NCBI RefSeq assembly: GCF_000687935.1
Contig: NZ_JHZZ01000001.1
Span: forward strand, 3,234,001 to 3,298,000
Source of the DNA: Polaribacter sp. Hel_I_88
GTDB lineage: Bacteria; Bacteroidota; Bacteroidia; Flavobacteriales; Flavobacteriaceae
Direction: 5' to 3'
DNA: 64,000 nucleotides
Under the pieces are notes generated by a model. The model saw only the letters and a program-made list of their open reading frames with translations. It made no database searches and had not been told where the DNA came from. Position numbers and translations under genes: made by a program. Positions 9,209 through 18,624 of this stretch are shown piece after piece. Positions within the stretch are counted from its first letter, which is position 1, and each line of letters opens with the position of its first letter.

Positions 9209-10448
9209 ATCGATATTTTATAGCAACTTTAGTTGCAATTCCTACAATTACTTCAGTCGCCTTAAGCATAGATTCTACAGGAACATATTCAAAACGTCCA
9301 TGAAAATTATGGCCACCAGCAAATATATTAGGACAAGGCAATCCTTTGTAAGAAAGTTGAGAACCATCTGTACCACCTCTTATAGGTTTAATTAAAGGTT
9401 GTATGCCAACTTCTTTCATAACTTCTTCAACAATATTTACAATATGCATTACAGGAACTATTTTTTTCTTCATATTAAAATATTGATTTTTAATTTCTAA
9501 AGAAATCAATTCTTGCCCTAGTTCTTCATTCATATCAAAGGCAATCTTTTGCATTAAATACTTTCGTTTTTCAAAAATATCTAAATCATGATCTCTTATA
9601 ATATATTCTAAAACAGTTTCTTCCACACTTCCTTTTACGTCATCTAAATGGAAAAAACCTTCATAACCTTCTGTTTTTTCGGGTACTTCTTCAGATGGAA
9701 TTGCAGCAATATATTCGTTGGCAATTAAAATGGAATTAATCATTTTTCCTTTTGCATATCCTGGATGTACAATTTTACCTTTAATAGTAACTATGGCACT
9801 TGCTGCATTAAAATTTTCGTATTCTAATTCACCAATTTGGCTTCCATCCATAGTATACGCCCATGTTGCACCAAATTTTTCAACATCAAATAAATGTGCA
9901 CCTTTGCCAACTTCTTCATCGGGTGTAAAACAAATTCTAATTTTTCCGTGTTTAATTTCTGGATGTTCAATTAGATATTCCATGGCAGAAACAATTTCTG
10001 TAATACCAGCTTTATCATCTGCACCTAAAAGCGTATTCCCATCTGTAGTAATTAAAGTTTGACCTTTATATTGTAATAAGTCATCAAAGTAATCTGGAGA
10101 TAAAATGATGTTTTTTGCTGCATTTAAAATGATGTCTTTACCATCATAATTTTCAATAATTTGAGGGTTTACATTTTTACCTGTAAAATCTGGACTTGTA
10201 TCCATATGCGCAATAAAACCAATTGTTGGCACCTCATACGTTAAATTACTAGGCAAAGTTGCCATAATGTAGCAATTTTGATCTAATTCAACATCTTGCA
10301 TACCAATTTCAATCAATTCTTTCTCCAACACTTTAGCCAATTCCCATTGATTTTCCGAACTTGGAAAAGCAGGATTTTCAGGATTAGATTCTGTATCAAT
10401 TGTTACATATTTTATAAAACGCGAAATTATGTGTTGTGTATCTATCAT
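9207..10448 (-). CDS. pepT: Peptidase T (tripeptide aminopeptidase)
   Basis: Cytoplasmic M20-family di-zinc aminopeptidase that removes N-terminal residues from tripeptides. At 413 aa it is full length. Zinc ligands and catalytic residues are visible: H81 and D83 in HMDTSPDF, bridging D144 in LLGADDKAG, catalytic E178 with ligand E179 in FTPDEEVG, D201 in MDGS, and the C-terminal [10 protein letters not shown] histidine. The [10 protein letters not shown] segment is also characteristic. It lies 1 bp downstream of the lipoprotein gene at 10450-11013, so both are probably on one transcript. Confidence 0.97.
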   Translation of the reverse strand: MIDTQHIISRFIKYVTIDTESNPENPAFPSSENQWELAKVLEKELIEIGMQDVELDQNCYIMATLPSNLTYEVPTIGFIAHMDTSPDFTGKNVNPQIIENYDGKDIILNAAKNIILSPDYFDDLLQYKGQTLITTDGNTLLGADDKAGITEIVSAMEYLIEHPEIKHGKIRICFTPDEEVGKGAHLFDVEKFGATWAYTMDGSQIGELEYENFNAASAIVTIKGKIVHPGYAKGKMINSILIANEYIAAIPSEEVPEKTEGYEGFFHLDDVKGSVEETVLEYIIRDHDLDIFEKRKYLMQKIAFDMNEELGQELISLEIKNQYFNMKKKIVPVMHIVNIVEEVMKEVGIQPLIKPIRGGTDGSQLSYKGLPCPNIFAGGHNFHGRFEYVPVESMLKATEVIVGIATKVAIKYR

Positions 10449-10449
10449 C

Positions 10450-11013
10450 TTAATTTTTTATTTTGATGTTTTCCATCAGTGAAAATGCTTTACAAAATCG
10501 TTGATTTACAATAGAATCTCCATAAACTTCGGTTTTTGCTAATATAAAGTTCGATTCGTTTACTTTGATAAAAGTATTAGAAACTTGATAATCGAATTTA
10601 CCTTTTTTGCCTTTATAAACCATATAATAAGTTGGTTTTTCAAGAAATATAAGTTCTTTTAATTTTATTCTGATGAGCTCATTTGCTAAATTTTCTTGGT
10701 CTTGTTTCAGTAAAAAAACATCATCAAAATTTATTTTTTTGTTGATAAACGTTACATCTAATAAAACAGTTTCTGTCAATTGTTTTGTTGTATCTGCTGT
10801 AAAAATGGAAGATTGTATTTCATCTTGATATAAATTAATTTTCCAATCTTTTGGCAAATCAACAGAGAATAAATTTTTAACATCATCAACAGCTTCTAGA
10901 TTATTAAAGGTTTTGGAATCACAATCAAATTCTTTACGAATTGTTGAGTTTTTATCACAAGAAATAAATAGGAGTGAAGCTATAAAAAGAATACTATAAA
11001 TATATTTTGACAC
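10450..11013 (-). CDS. Predicted lipoprotein of unknown function
   Basis: A 187-aa protein with a lipoprotein signal peptide: [16 protein letters not shown] ends in a lipobox with the lipidated Cys at about residue 19, followed by DKN. The mature part is a mixed alpha/beta-looking protein with no domain I recognise. It immediately precedes pepT (1-bp gap), but a functional link is not evident. It is probably anchored to the periplasmic face of a membrane. Confidence 0.7.
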   Translation of the reverse strand: MSKYIYSILFIASLLFISCDKNSTIRKEFDCDSKTFNNLEAVDDVKNLFSVDLPKDWKINLYQDEIQSSIFTADTTKQLTETVLLDVTFINKKINFDDVFLLKQDQENLANELIRIKLKELIFLEKPTYYMVYKGKKGKFDYQVSNTFIKVNESNFILAKTEVYGDSIVNQRFCKAFSLMENIKIKN

Positions 11014-11223
11014 AGAGTACAGAGTTGATTTAATTATTAAAAGTAAAAAAAATAGACACTAATTTTACAAAGTACACTCAATTTTGACTTTTATTATATT
11101 TTGACACAGATTTTCACTGATGCTAAATTTTAAAAAATAATTACACGAATCAAAATTTTGTAAATTTATGAGATTTTTATCACAAAGATTTTTTCTCCTT
11201 TGGGGAAATTAAAAGGGGCTTTT
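11014..11223. other. Spacer with degenerate repeat remnants
   Basis: This gap between two lipoprotein genes contains a cACAGATTTTCACTGATg string (about 11103-11121) and a CCTTT/AAAGG hairpin near 11192-11215. Both resemble decayed intergenic repeats. I see no ORF, full promoter consensus or convincing minus-strand terminator. Confidence 0.4.
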
Positions 11224-12264
11224 TTAATTCAACACCATTTTCCCAATTTTCTCATTTCCACTTAACCAAGCTGTGTTTTTATCCACAAACTGAATGGCAT
11301 AATAACTTTCATCAGAAACATCTGCCCAAGAAACCCCACCATCATTAGAGAAAGAAACACCAGTTTTACCTACTGCAAAAATCTCTTTTCCATTTGTGTT
11401 TGGCACATATTGTACACAACTTTTATAATTTGGGTTTTGATTGTTAGCCACTAAAGTCCAAGTTTTGCCACCATCTTTTGTTATTGCTTTGTTGGCTCTG
11501 TTTTCTAAAGGTTTAGAATAATCTCCTCCAATAATAATTCCGTTGTTTTTATCAGCAAAATCAATCGAATAAATTCCTTGAGGGCCATTTCCTTGAATAA
11601 TTGGCGTTTCAAAAATTTCCCAAGTTTGACCAAAATCATCCGACTTCAAAACTCGTGCTTTTGTACCTCCAGAAGCAATCCAGACTGTGCTTCCTAAAGT
11701 TTTTATATTGGTATTACTTGCTGCAAAAAAAGCTTCACCTTCTTCGAATTTCGGTAAGTTTTCGCAAGCTAATTTGTCCCAAGTTTTGCCAGCATCCGTA
11801 GTTATTATAATGGATGCACAATTTTCTGTTGGGTCTCCAACTGCAATTCCATGCAAATTATCATCAAAAAAATGCATGGAATCATAAAACACTTTTTCAT
11901 GTTCTTCTTTGTAAACCAATGTGTATCCAGTTATTGGAGTTTTATATAATAATGCTGGATTGCCAATACTTAAAACAAAAAACTCTTTATCATTAGTTGC
12001 TATGCTTCTAAAATTTGGAATCATTGAATCTTGGTACTTTATAGTCATTGGTAAAATAGATTTACCTTTAATGATATAACCAACTTTACCATTAGAGCCT
12101 GCATAAGCAACTTTGTTTTCATCCAAAGCAATAATGGCTCTGATGCTTGTGTCTTCCATTTTAAATTCTTCAATTTCAATTGAATCTATATTTCTTGGCA
12201 CATATTCTTTAGTACAAGAAATTATCAAAAGGAAAACAAGAATTAATAGCGCTATTCTTTTCAT
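11224..12264 (-). CDS. Lipoprotein with BNR/Ycf48-type beta-propeller repeats
   Basis: A 346-aa protein with a lipoprotein signal (LLILVFLLIISC, lipidated Cys at about 17). The mature chain has repeated beta-propeller strands with the BNR-type pattern S/T-x-D-x-G-x-T/S-W: TTDAGKTWDKL, KSDDFGQTWEIF, TKDGGKTWTLV and FSNDGGVSWADV. Such proteins are often listed as oxidoreductases or Ycf48-like in Flavobacteriia. No catalytic residues are evident, so a structural or binding role at the cell surface is more likely. It is monocistronic. Confidence 0.8.
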   Translation of the reverse strand: MKRIALLILVFLLIISCTKEYVPRNIDSIEIEEFKMEDTSIRAIIALDENKVAYAGSNGKVGYIIKGKSILPMTIKYQDSMIPNFRSIATNDKEFFVLSIGNPALLYKTPITGYTLVYKEEHEKVFYDSMHFFDDNLHGIAVGDPTENCASIIITTDAGKTWDKLACENLPKFEEGEAFFAASNTNIKTLGSTVWIASGGTKARVLKSDDFGQTWEIFETPIIQGNGPQGIYSIDFADKNNGIIIGGDYSKPLENRANKAITKDGGKTWTLVANNQNPNYKSCVQYVPNTNGKEIFAVGKTGVSFSNDGGVSWADVSDESYYAIQFVDKNTAWLSGNEKIGKMVLN

Positions 12265-12483
12265 TTTTAATATTTTTAACGAAAATAAAGTTTTTTTATA
12301 GATAATTACTTGAAACCAAATTGATATCTCTTTTTTATAAATTACGATTTAAAATAATCGTATTAAAAAACAAAAAACTGTATTTTTAAAAGCCCGTAAA
12401 AAAATGGGAAAAACAATTGATAAGGGAATCATAAAGAACTTTTTGTGGCGCTCTTTTTCGAATAAACAAATCATTTTTATTGA

Positions 12484-13452
12484 ATGAAAAAAGCGTTGGT
12501 AATTTCTGGAGGAGGAAGCAAAGGAGCATTTGCAGGAGGTGTTGCTCAATATTTGATGAAAAAAGAGCACAAAGACTATGATTTATTTGTAGGCACTTCT
12601 ACTGGTAGTTTAATGGTATCTCATTTGGCTTTAGGAATGTTAGATGATTTGAAAGAATTGTATACAAACGTAAATCAGAACACCATTTTTAGCAATAATC
12701 CTTTTCATGTAAAAGTGGTAGCTGGTGAAAAAGTGGTAAGTGTTAGGCATTTAAATACCTTATGGAATTTTTTAAACGGACGTAAAACTTTTGGCGAAAG
12801 TAAAAATTTACGAAAGTTAATTAAACAAAGAATAACCAAAGAAATGTATGCTAAAATTCAGGAAAGTAATAAAGAAGTTGTGGTTACAGTATCCAATTTA
12901 ACAGCCAATCAAATTGAGTATAAATCTAGCAAAGACTGTACTTATGAGGATTTTGCAGATTGGATTTGGGGTTCTTGCAACTATGTACCTTTTATGAGTT
13001 TGTTAGAAAAAGATCACTGTCAATATGCAGATGGTGGATTTGGTTCTTTAGTGCCCATAAGAGAAGCAATTTTAAGAGGAGCCACAGAAATTGATGCCAT
13101 TATTTTAGAAACTGAAGTAACACAATTAAACAGATTGCCTTCTAAAAATCCGTTTTCTTTGTTGTTTGATGTGTTCGATTTTATGTTAACACATGTTGAA
13201 AGGCATAATATTACCATTGGTAAATTAGCTGCCACCAACAAAAATGTGAAGTTAAATTTATATTATACACCCACAGTTTTAACCACAAATTCTTTAGTTT
13301 TTGATCAAAGATTAATGAGAAATTGGTGGAAATCTGGCTTTAAATATGCAAAATCTAAACAAGAAGAATTAATGAGCGAGTTTAGACCAGATGTGTTAAC
13401 AGATCAAGAAATTGAGGAAGGTGTAGATGATGTTGAAGATATTAAGGTGTAG
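12484..13452 (+). CDS. Patatin-like phospholipase
   Basis: A 322-aa Ser-Asp dyad lipid acyl hydrolase of the patatin family. The oxyanion loop GGGSKG is at 9-14, the nucleophile elbow GTSTG at 37-41 (S39), and the catalytic Asp is D183 in ADGGF. No signal peptide is seen, so it is probably cytoplasmic or membrane-associated. The acidic C-terminal tail is not part of the domain. Substrate unknown. Its stop is followed within 9 bases by a structured repeat that may terminate transcription. Confidence 0.9.
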   Translation: MKKALVISGGGSKGAFAGGVAQYLMKKEHKDYDLFVGTSTGSLMVSHLALGMLDDLKELYTNVNQNTIFSNNPFHVKVVAGEKVVSVRHLNTLWNFLNGRKTFGESKNLRKLIKQRITKEMYAKIQESNKEVVVTVSNLTANQIEYKSSKDCTYEDFADWIWGSCNYVPFMSLLEKDHCQYADGGFGSLVPIREAILRGATEIDAIILETEVTQLNRLPSKNPFSLLFDVFDFMLTHVERHNITIGKLAATNKNVKLNLYYTPTVLTTNSLVFDQRLMRNWWKSGFKYAKSKQEELMSEFRPDVLTDQEIEEGVDDVEDIKV

Positions 13453-13460
13453 TTTTATTT

Positions 13461-13646
13461 GAAGCTATTTCCAGCTTTCAGCACTCGCTTTTTTTTATGC
13501 TGAATTTATTTCAATTACTTTTTATTTTAAAAAATAATTGGATTGTTTATAATAGATCTTGAATCGAGTTCAGCATAAAAAAAGAGCTCAAACAAGAGCC
13601 TGTCTTGAGCGTAGTCGAAAGGCTTCAATCTGGGCTAGACTTGTTT
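13461..13646. repeat. Intergenic inverted-repeat element, family A copy 1
   Basis: A 186-bp element between the convergent patatin and GNAT genes. The left end starts GAAGCTATTTCC and the right end finishes GGGCTAGACTTGTTTG; both ends recur in the element at 31437-31590. Inner arms at 13487-13504 and 13569-13587 pair over 15 bp (TTCAGCATAAAAAAA), and a further 13-bp stem with one mismatch lies at 13512-13540. No ORF. It looks like a long imperfect hairpin, a non-autonomous mobile repeat or a structured terminator. Confidence 0.75.
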
Positions 13647-13724
13647 GCAAACTATTTTAATTACAGCTAACAATCTGAAATTTCAAAGAATTAAATTAAT
13701 AGATAATTTAAAAATTATTTTCTA

Positions 13725-14207
13725 CTAAAACTCTAGAAGCATCTTAATATTTGCTCTTTTGTAATGCACATCTTTTTCCACAGGAATTTCTTTAAACCCT
13801 ATTTTCTGATACAAATTGATGGCAGTTTCTAAAGATCTGTGAGAATACAAAGTAATACTTTCCCATTGTTGCTTTTTTGCGAAATCAACACAAAACTCTA
13901 GTAATTTTCGTCCAATTTTTAAGCCTTGGTATTTTGGTGAAACAGCCATTTTACTCAATTCAAAAAACGTTTTTTGATTGATGAGCGCCACAACTCCAAC
14001 AATTTCATGGTTATATTTTGCCATAAATATAAAACCACCAGGATTTAAAATATATGCTTCAGGATTGCTCAAAACTTTTTCATCATAAGGTTCTACATAA
14101 AAATACTTTTGTAACCAAGCAACATTTAAATCGTAGAAGTCTTTTTTGTATTGTACATCAAAAGGAATAATTGCTACTTTTGAAAGGTTGAAATCTGTAT
14201 TTTCCAT
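13725..14207 (-). CDS. GNAT family N-acetyltransferase
   Basis: A 160-aa acetyl-CoA-dependent acetyltransferase. Motif A, the acetyl-CoA pyrophosphate loop, reads KMAVSPKYQGLKIGRKLLEF (Q/R-x-x-G-x-G/A type, here QGLKIG). It is followed by the usual beta-strand TLYSH and the AINLYQKIGFKEI motif of the C-terminal strand. The substrate cannot be predicted. It stands alone between the family A repeat and a DUF4105 gene. Confidence 0.88.
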   Translation of the reverse strand: MENTDFNLSKVAIIPFDVQYKKDFYDLNVAWLQKYFYVEPYDEKVLSNPEAYILNPGGFIFMAKYNHEIVGVVALINQKTFFELSKMAVSPKYQGLKIGRKLLEFCVDFAKKQQWESITLYSHRSLETAINLYQKIGFKEIPVEKDVHYKRANIKMLLEF

Positions 14208-14345
14208 TATTTAGAAATCGCTTTGTTTTTTTAATTTATTTAGAATTGAAATTATTTACCTACGATTTTTACGCTTAATATTTAGTTGTGTTTCTAATTT
14301 CACGAAGCAGGCTTTTAGTCTGCAAATAATCTATAAGTGACTATA

Positions 14346-15527
14346 TTAAATTGTTTTACCTTTTAAACTTATCGATAAAAACAGATACCTTACAAATAAT
14401 AAAATCAGCAAAGGTACTATTGAGACTGGAAATAATTGAATTTCTAAAACCCATAAAATTGGTATTAAAATCAATAATAAGAGTAAAAAATTAAAGTAAA
14501 AATGCAACCACTTTTTAGGTTGATTTTTAAGAGCTAAAAACGCAACAACTAAATTCGGAGCAAAAGCCCACAGAAAATTAAAGTTGTTTGGAGTAGTGGA
14601 GTGGTTGGTAAAAAACCAAAGAAAAACTATTAAAACACCTAAAATTCCAGTCATTAATAATAAGGTGAAATCTAACCATTTGCTTCTCTTTTTATTCTTG
14701 AAATCTTTGTAGGTTATAAATAATCCAAATAAAGAAATAACGCTAAAAACCAATAAAGGGTTAAATATGGAAATCTTTTGTTCTAATTCTTTAAAATCTA
14801 ATAAAACGTCTTCTCTTTTTACTAAACTATCTGGTTGATTTCTAACAGTTAAATTACTGTTTTTTAAAATAGTATGCACGTAATCAGGTAAATACATATA
14901 GTCTTTAAAATCTCTTTTTGTATCTAATTTGCTTCCTAAAGCCAAATTAATTCCAAAGCTTCCCCAAGTATTCCAATGGATTTCTTGATTCATTAATTGT
15001 CTAAAAGACTTGTTTTTTTCTATTGTACCAGCATTAAAATCAACTTTATTATCTAAAATATCACCTGTAATATCTCTTAATTTTGTAGCACAATTATTAA
15101 AGTAAGGATCGTAAAAATAAGTCGCATTTTCTGGCAAAGCATTTTTTTCTAAATAGATAAAATAAGCCTGTTTCTGCTCCTGATTTAAATTCAGCACTTG
15201 TTGTTTTACCCAACGTTTGTCTCTTTTATTGCTCGCTAAAAAGTACTTAAAATCGTATCTCGCTAATTTGTAAAGTAATTTTCCTTTGGTGAAATTTGAG
15301 TAAAAATTAGGCTGATCAAAATCGAACATTCCATAATTATAAATTAAATCTAAACCTAAAACAGGGTCTTTAATTCTGATGGCAGAATGCCCAAAAGCTT
15401 CATATAATTCTGTTCCAGGTCCTGCAGTAACAATGCTAACTTCTGAATACACAGAAAGTTGAACTTGTGCATGAGTGGGTTTTATCAACCCTAAAAAAAG
15501 AAGAAGAAATAAGTATTTTTTTTGCAT
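14346..15527 (-). CDS. DUF4105-domain membrane protein
   Basis: A 393-aa protein with an N-terminal signal peptide (YLFLLLFLGLIKPTHAQ). The periplasmic DUF4105 (Lnb N-terminal) domain carries the EAFGHSAIRIKD motif, with a conserved His, and FNNCATKLRD, with a conserved Cys, a papain/NlpC-like pairing. The C-terminal third has about five membrane segments. It was probably transcribed together with the PorV-like gene just upstream (5-bp gap). Function unknown; envelope maintenance or a peptidase-like activity is plausible. Confidence 0.82.
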   Translation of the reverse strand: MQKKYLFLLLFLGLIKPTHAQVQLSVYSEVSIVTAGPGTELYEAFGHSAIRIKDPVLGLDLIYNYGMFDFDQPNFYSNFTKGKLLYKLARYDFKYFLASNKRDKRWVKQQVLNLNQEQKQAYFIYLEKNALPENATYFYDPYFNNCATKLRDITGDILDNKVDFNAGTIEKNKSFRQLMNQEIHWNTWGSFGINLALGSKLDTKRDFKDYMYLPDYVHTILKNSNLTVRNQPDSLVKREDVLLDFKELEQKISIFNPLLVFSVISLFGLFITYKDFKNKKRSKWLDFTLLLMTGILGVLIVFLWFFTNHSTTPNNFNFLWAFAPNLVVAFLALKNQPKKWLHFYFNFLLLLLILIPILWVLEIQLFPVSIVPLLILLFVRYLFLSISLKGKTI

Positions 15528-15532
15528 TTTAG

Positions 15533-16603
15533 TTAAGGTCTAAAAAAACTATAATCGAATGTAATTGAAAAAATATTTGAAAATAAAGCATTCCCAACAC
15601 TACCAATATTGGTTAAAGCATAATCTATTTGAATGCCTCTGTAATTAAAACCGACTCCAAAATTTGGTTGTGCAGATAAAGATTTACCATCATCAAACTC
15701 TGTGATATATTGAAAATTACCAACTCCTAAACGCAAATAAACCAATTGATCATAATCTAATTCAAAACCAACAGCTGGATCTATACTTGCAAATTCTGAA
15801 GAAAAAATATCATTAGATTGTTCAAAACGCACATTTAAATTTACCTCAGTTTGTAAGTTAAAATAACGCCCAACTCTAAAATCTTTGGCAACTCCTAATT
15901 GTAATTTTGGTTTGGTAATTTCTGTAGTTTCAGGCAATTCTTGATTTTGTCCAGGAATGGCATCTCTAATTTTTTCGAACTCTTCCTCGTTGATAGCCCA
16001 ACTATTAAAAGTTGTGGTAATATCTCTAGCCATCAATCCAAATTTCCAATTATTTCTTTCAAATTGAATTCCTGCATCAAACCCAAAACCCCAAGAAGAG
16101 GCAAATTGACCAATAATTCTTCTTACAATTTTTGCGTTTACACCAAATTTAACATCTTTAAAAATTAAATTACGAGCATAAGCAACATTAAAAGCGTAAT
16201 CTGCAGCAGAAAAAAGGCTAATTCTATTAAAATCGATATTACCATCGCTATCAATTAATTCTGTTGTGTTTAAAATATCATCGACTCCAAAACGAATTAC
16301 AGAGATTCCTAAAGCACTTTCGGAATCAATTGGCATTGCAAAAGCAGCATGATTGTAATTGGCAATACCTGCAAAATAAGAAGCGTACATTAAAGAACCT
16401 TGATAATCTTCAATGCCCACTAAACCAGCAGGATTCCAGTAAATTGAATTTACATTATTCGTAGTTGCAACAACAGCTTTACTTCTTCCTAAAGCAGCAG
16501 CATCAACCCCAATATTTAAAAATTCGTTGGAATAATTTCTAAAAGCTTGCGCATTTAAAAAGAGTGGAAAAATGAATAAAACAACTAAAATTTTATTTTT
16601 CAA
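15533..16603 (-). CDS. PorV/PorQ-like outer-membrane beta-barrel protein
   Basis: A 356-aa protein with a signal peptide ending at NAQA. The mature start FLNIGVDAAALGRSKA with NSIYWNPAGLVG is the FadL-like signature of the PorV/UPF0164 group. The rest is a series of amphipathic beta strands ending in an aromatic, SITFDYSFFRP, as expected for an outer-membrane barrel. PorV is the type IX secretion shuttle protein; this second-type PorV-like protein may be a T9SS accessory, but that is inferred. It is co-transcribed with the DUF4105 gene. Confidence 0.82.
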   Translation of the reverse strand: MKNKILVVLFIFPLFLNAQAFRNYSNEFLNIGVDAAALGRSKAVVATTNNVNSIYWNPAGLVGIEDYQGSLMYASYFAGIANYNHAAFAMPIDSESALGISVIRFGVDDILNTTELIDSDGNIDFNRISLFSAADYAFNVAYARNLIFKDVKFGVNAKIVRRIIGQFASSWGFGFDAGIQFERNNWKFGLMARDITTTFNSWAINEEEFEKIRDAIPGQNQELPETTEITKPKLQLGVAKDFRVGRYFNLQTEVNLNVRFEQSNDIFSSEFASIDPAVGFELDYDQLVYLRLGVGNFQYITEFDDGKSLSAQPNFGVGFNYRGIQIDYALTNIGSVGNALFSNIFSITFDYSFFRP

Positions 16604-16674
16604 TAGTGGTAAAATTTATCAATACAAATATCTTAAAACCTAGTAAAATAACTGTCGTTTTCTTTGGATATTGT

Positions 16675-17658
16675 TTACAAAATATCAATTTGAATATTTT
16701 CTTTGATAAAACGTGCAATTCTATGCTCTAACCATCTATTTTCATTTGGTTTAAAAGAGGTCATAAAGCCAACATGACCACCAAATTTTGTTTCTTCAAA
16801 AAAGAAAAATTCAGAGTTTTCTGCTTCATCAAAAGGAAAACATTCTTTAGATAAAAAAGTATCGTCTTTAGCATTAATCAGTAAGGTGGGTTTTGCTATT
16901 TTTGATAAATACGGTTTAGAACTTGCTTTTTCCCAATATTCTTCAGGACTTTTAAAACCAAAAACAGGAGCTGTATATAAATATTCTAAATGTTTAAATT
17001 TAGTTGCTTTAAACAATTTATCTTTATCTAGTTGATATTCTGGGAATTTATGTGCTTTTTCTAAAATCTTATTTTTCATCGTCTTAAAAAACATTTCCAT
17101 ATACAATTTGTTTTTTAATTTAGCCATTTCGACTTCAGCACTTCCAATATCAATAGGTACAGAAGTTGCAATTCCTCCTTTTATAATAGGTGAAATATTA
17201 GCTCCTTTTTCACCTAAATATTTCAAGGTTAAATTGCCACCTAAACTAAAACCGACAAGTATAATATTCTTATAAGTAAAGCTTTTTAAAAGATATTCAA
17301 CCACAAAATCCACATCTTCGGTTTTTCCACTATGATAGGTAGCAAGTAACAAATTATCTTCACCAGAACAACCTCTTAAATTAAAACAAACAGTATCTAA
17401 TCCCTTTTTATTCAAGTGATTAGTGCTTGATGCCATGTATTTAGATTCAGAACTACCTTCCAAACCATGAATCAGTAAAACCAGGGTTTCAGAACCCACA
17501 AAAGAAAAATCTAAATCCAGAAAATCATGATCCCAAGTTGTAATTCTTTCTCTTTTATAAGAAGCTTTATCCTTCATAAAAAGAGGTCTGTACATGGTGT
17601 TAAAATGACCATTTCTAAAAGGTATTGTAGGCAGAAAATCCGAAGTAAAAACAGGCAT
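16675..17658 (-). CDS. YheT-family alpha/beta hydrolase
   Basis: A 327-aa alpha/beta-fold hydrolase of the YheT/ABHD1-3 group. Nucleophile S138 lies in VGFSLGGN, the oxyanion region in LIHGLEGSSES, and the acid (D265/D266) in INAKDDTFL. The catalytic His is H295 in FGGHVGFM. NLRGCSG is another family marker. No signal peptide. These enzymes are thought to be esterases; the substrate is unknown. Nothing in the neighbourhood narrows it down. Confidence 0.88.
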   Translation of the reverse strand: MPVFTSDFLPTIPFRNGHFNTMYRPLFMKDKASYKRERITTWDHDFLDLDFSFVGSETLVLLIHGLEGSSESKYMASSTNHLNKKGLDTVCFNLRGCSGEDNLLLATYHSGKTEDVDFVVEYLLKSFTYKNIILVGFSLGGNLTLKYLGEKGANISPIIKGGIATSVPIDIGSAEVEMAKLKNKLYMEMFFKTMKNKILEKAHKFPEYQLDKDKLFKATKFKHLEYLYTAPVFGFKSPEEYWEKASSKPYLSKIAKPTLLINAKDDTFLSKECFPFDEAENSEFFFFEETKFGGHVGFMTSFKPNENRWLEHRIARFIKENIQIDIL

Positions 17659-17861
17659 AATTTTGGTTGAAGTTGGTAGTTAGTAGTTTGAAGATGGAAA
17701 TTAAATTATTTGAATAAATTTACAAGGATTCAAATTAATAAAATTTAAATTAATAAAAAAATTTCTAAATTTCTTTTGCAAATATGAAGAAATTTTAGCG
17801 ATAAAGAAAAACTAACTAATTTCGTTTGCTTATTTTAGCTTTAAAATTGATAAAAAATATG

Positions 17862-18620
17862 ATGATTAAAAAACATATTCCTAATTTATTAACGCTTGGA
17901 AATCTTTTTTGCGGAACTTTAGCTACTGTTTTTGCTGTTGAAGGAAAATTTACTGAAGTTGCTTTATTTGTAGTGATAGGAATTTTCTTTGACTTTTTAG
18001 ATGGTTTTGTTGCGCGCTTATTAAAGGTTTCTGGAGATTTAGGCACACAGTTAGATTCTTTGGCTGATATGGTTACAAGTGGTGTTGTTCCAGGTATTGT
18101 AATGTTCAAATTGATTGATATAAATAATTCTCAATCAATTCTGTCTTTTGATTATCATACAGATGAAATGTCTACTGTTTCTATTTATGAAAATACTTTT
18201 CTTTTAATTTTTATAGGTTTTTTGTTAACCTTAGGAGCTTGTTACAGATTAGCAAAATTTAATTTAGATACAAGACAAACTGATTCCTTTATTGGTTTGC
18301 CAACACCAGCAATGTGTTTATTTGTAATTTCTTTGCCCTTAATACAAGAGTATTCTGAAGTAGAATTTGCTCAGAATTTAATCAGCAATAATTATTTTTT
18401 GATTGCAATCACTTTAGTTTTAACTTATTTAATGAATGCAGAATTGCCTTTGTTTTCTTTAAAATTTAAAGATGCTTCTTTTAAGAAAAATTGGATTATT
18501 TATTTATTTTTACTAATATCATTAGCGTTAATTTTGTTAATTAACTACTTATCGATTCCTATAATTATTACCTTGTATGTAGTTTTATCAATATTTAAAA
18601 ATTTAACCCCCAAAATTTAA
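17862..18620 (+). CDS. pssA: CDP-diacylglycerol--serine O-phosphatidyltransferase
   Basis: Makes phosphatidylserine, the precursor of phosphatidylethanolamine, at the inner membrane. The CDP-alcohol phosphotransferase motif is complete with exact spacing: D47-G48-x2-A51-R52-x8-G61-x3-D65-x3-D69. The protein is a multi-pass membrane protein of 252 aa. An in-frame TTG at 17826 would add 12 residues, but the family usually begins IKKHIPNLLTL, so I take the ATG at 17862; the ATG at 17859 is equally possible. The histidine kinase and VOC genes follow with 4-bp gaps, so the three probably form one operon. Confidence 0.92.
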   Translation: MIKKHIPNLLTLGNLFCGTLATVFAVEGKFTEVALFVVIGIFFDFLDGFVARLLKVSGDLGTQLDSLADMVTSGVVPGIVMFKLIDINNSQSILSFDYHTDEMSTVSIYENTFLLIFIGFLLTLGACYRLAKFNLDTRQTDSFIGLPTPAMCLFVISLPLIQEYSEVEFAQNLISNNYFLIAITLVLTYLMNAELPLFSLKFKDASFKKNWIIYLFLLISLALILLINYLSIPIIITLYVVLSIFKNLTPKI

Positions 18621-18624
18621 AAAA

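Noticed and set aside
9085..9303. A 72-aa plus-strand frame after the acyltransferase gene
   Set aside because: It runs through the terminator hairpin at 9175-9208 and then antisense through the pepT 3' end. It is not a gene.
12349..12570. A 73-aa minus-strand frame overlapping the patatin start
   Set aside because: It is the shadow of the patatin coding frame and the upstream AT-rich leader. The patatin motifs fix the real frame.
14300..14330. A GCAGGC/GTCTGC hairpin downstream of the DUF4105 gene as its terminator
   Set aside because: Only 6 bp with a G-T pair, and no T run on the minus strand, so I did not list it.
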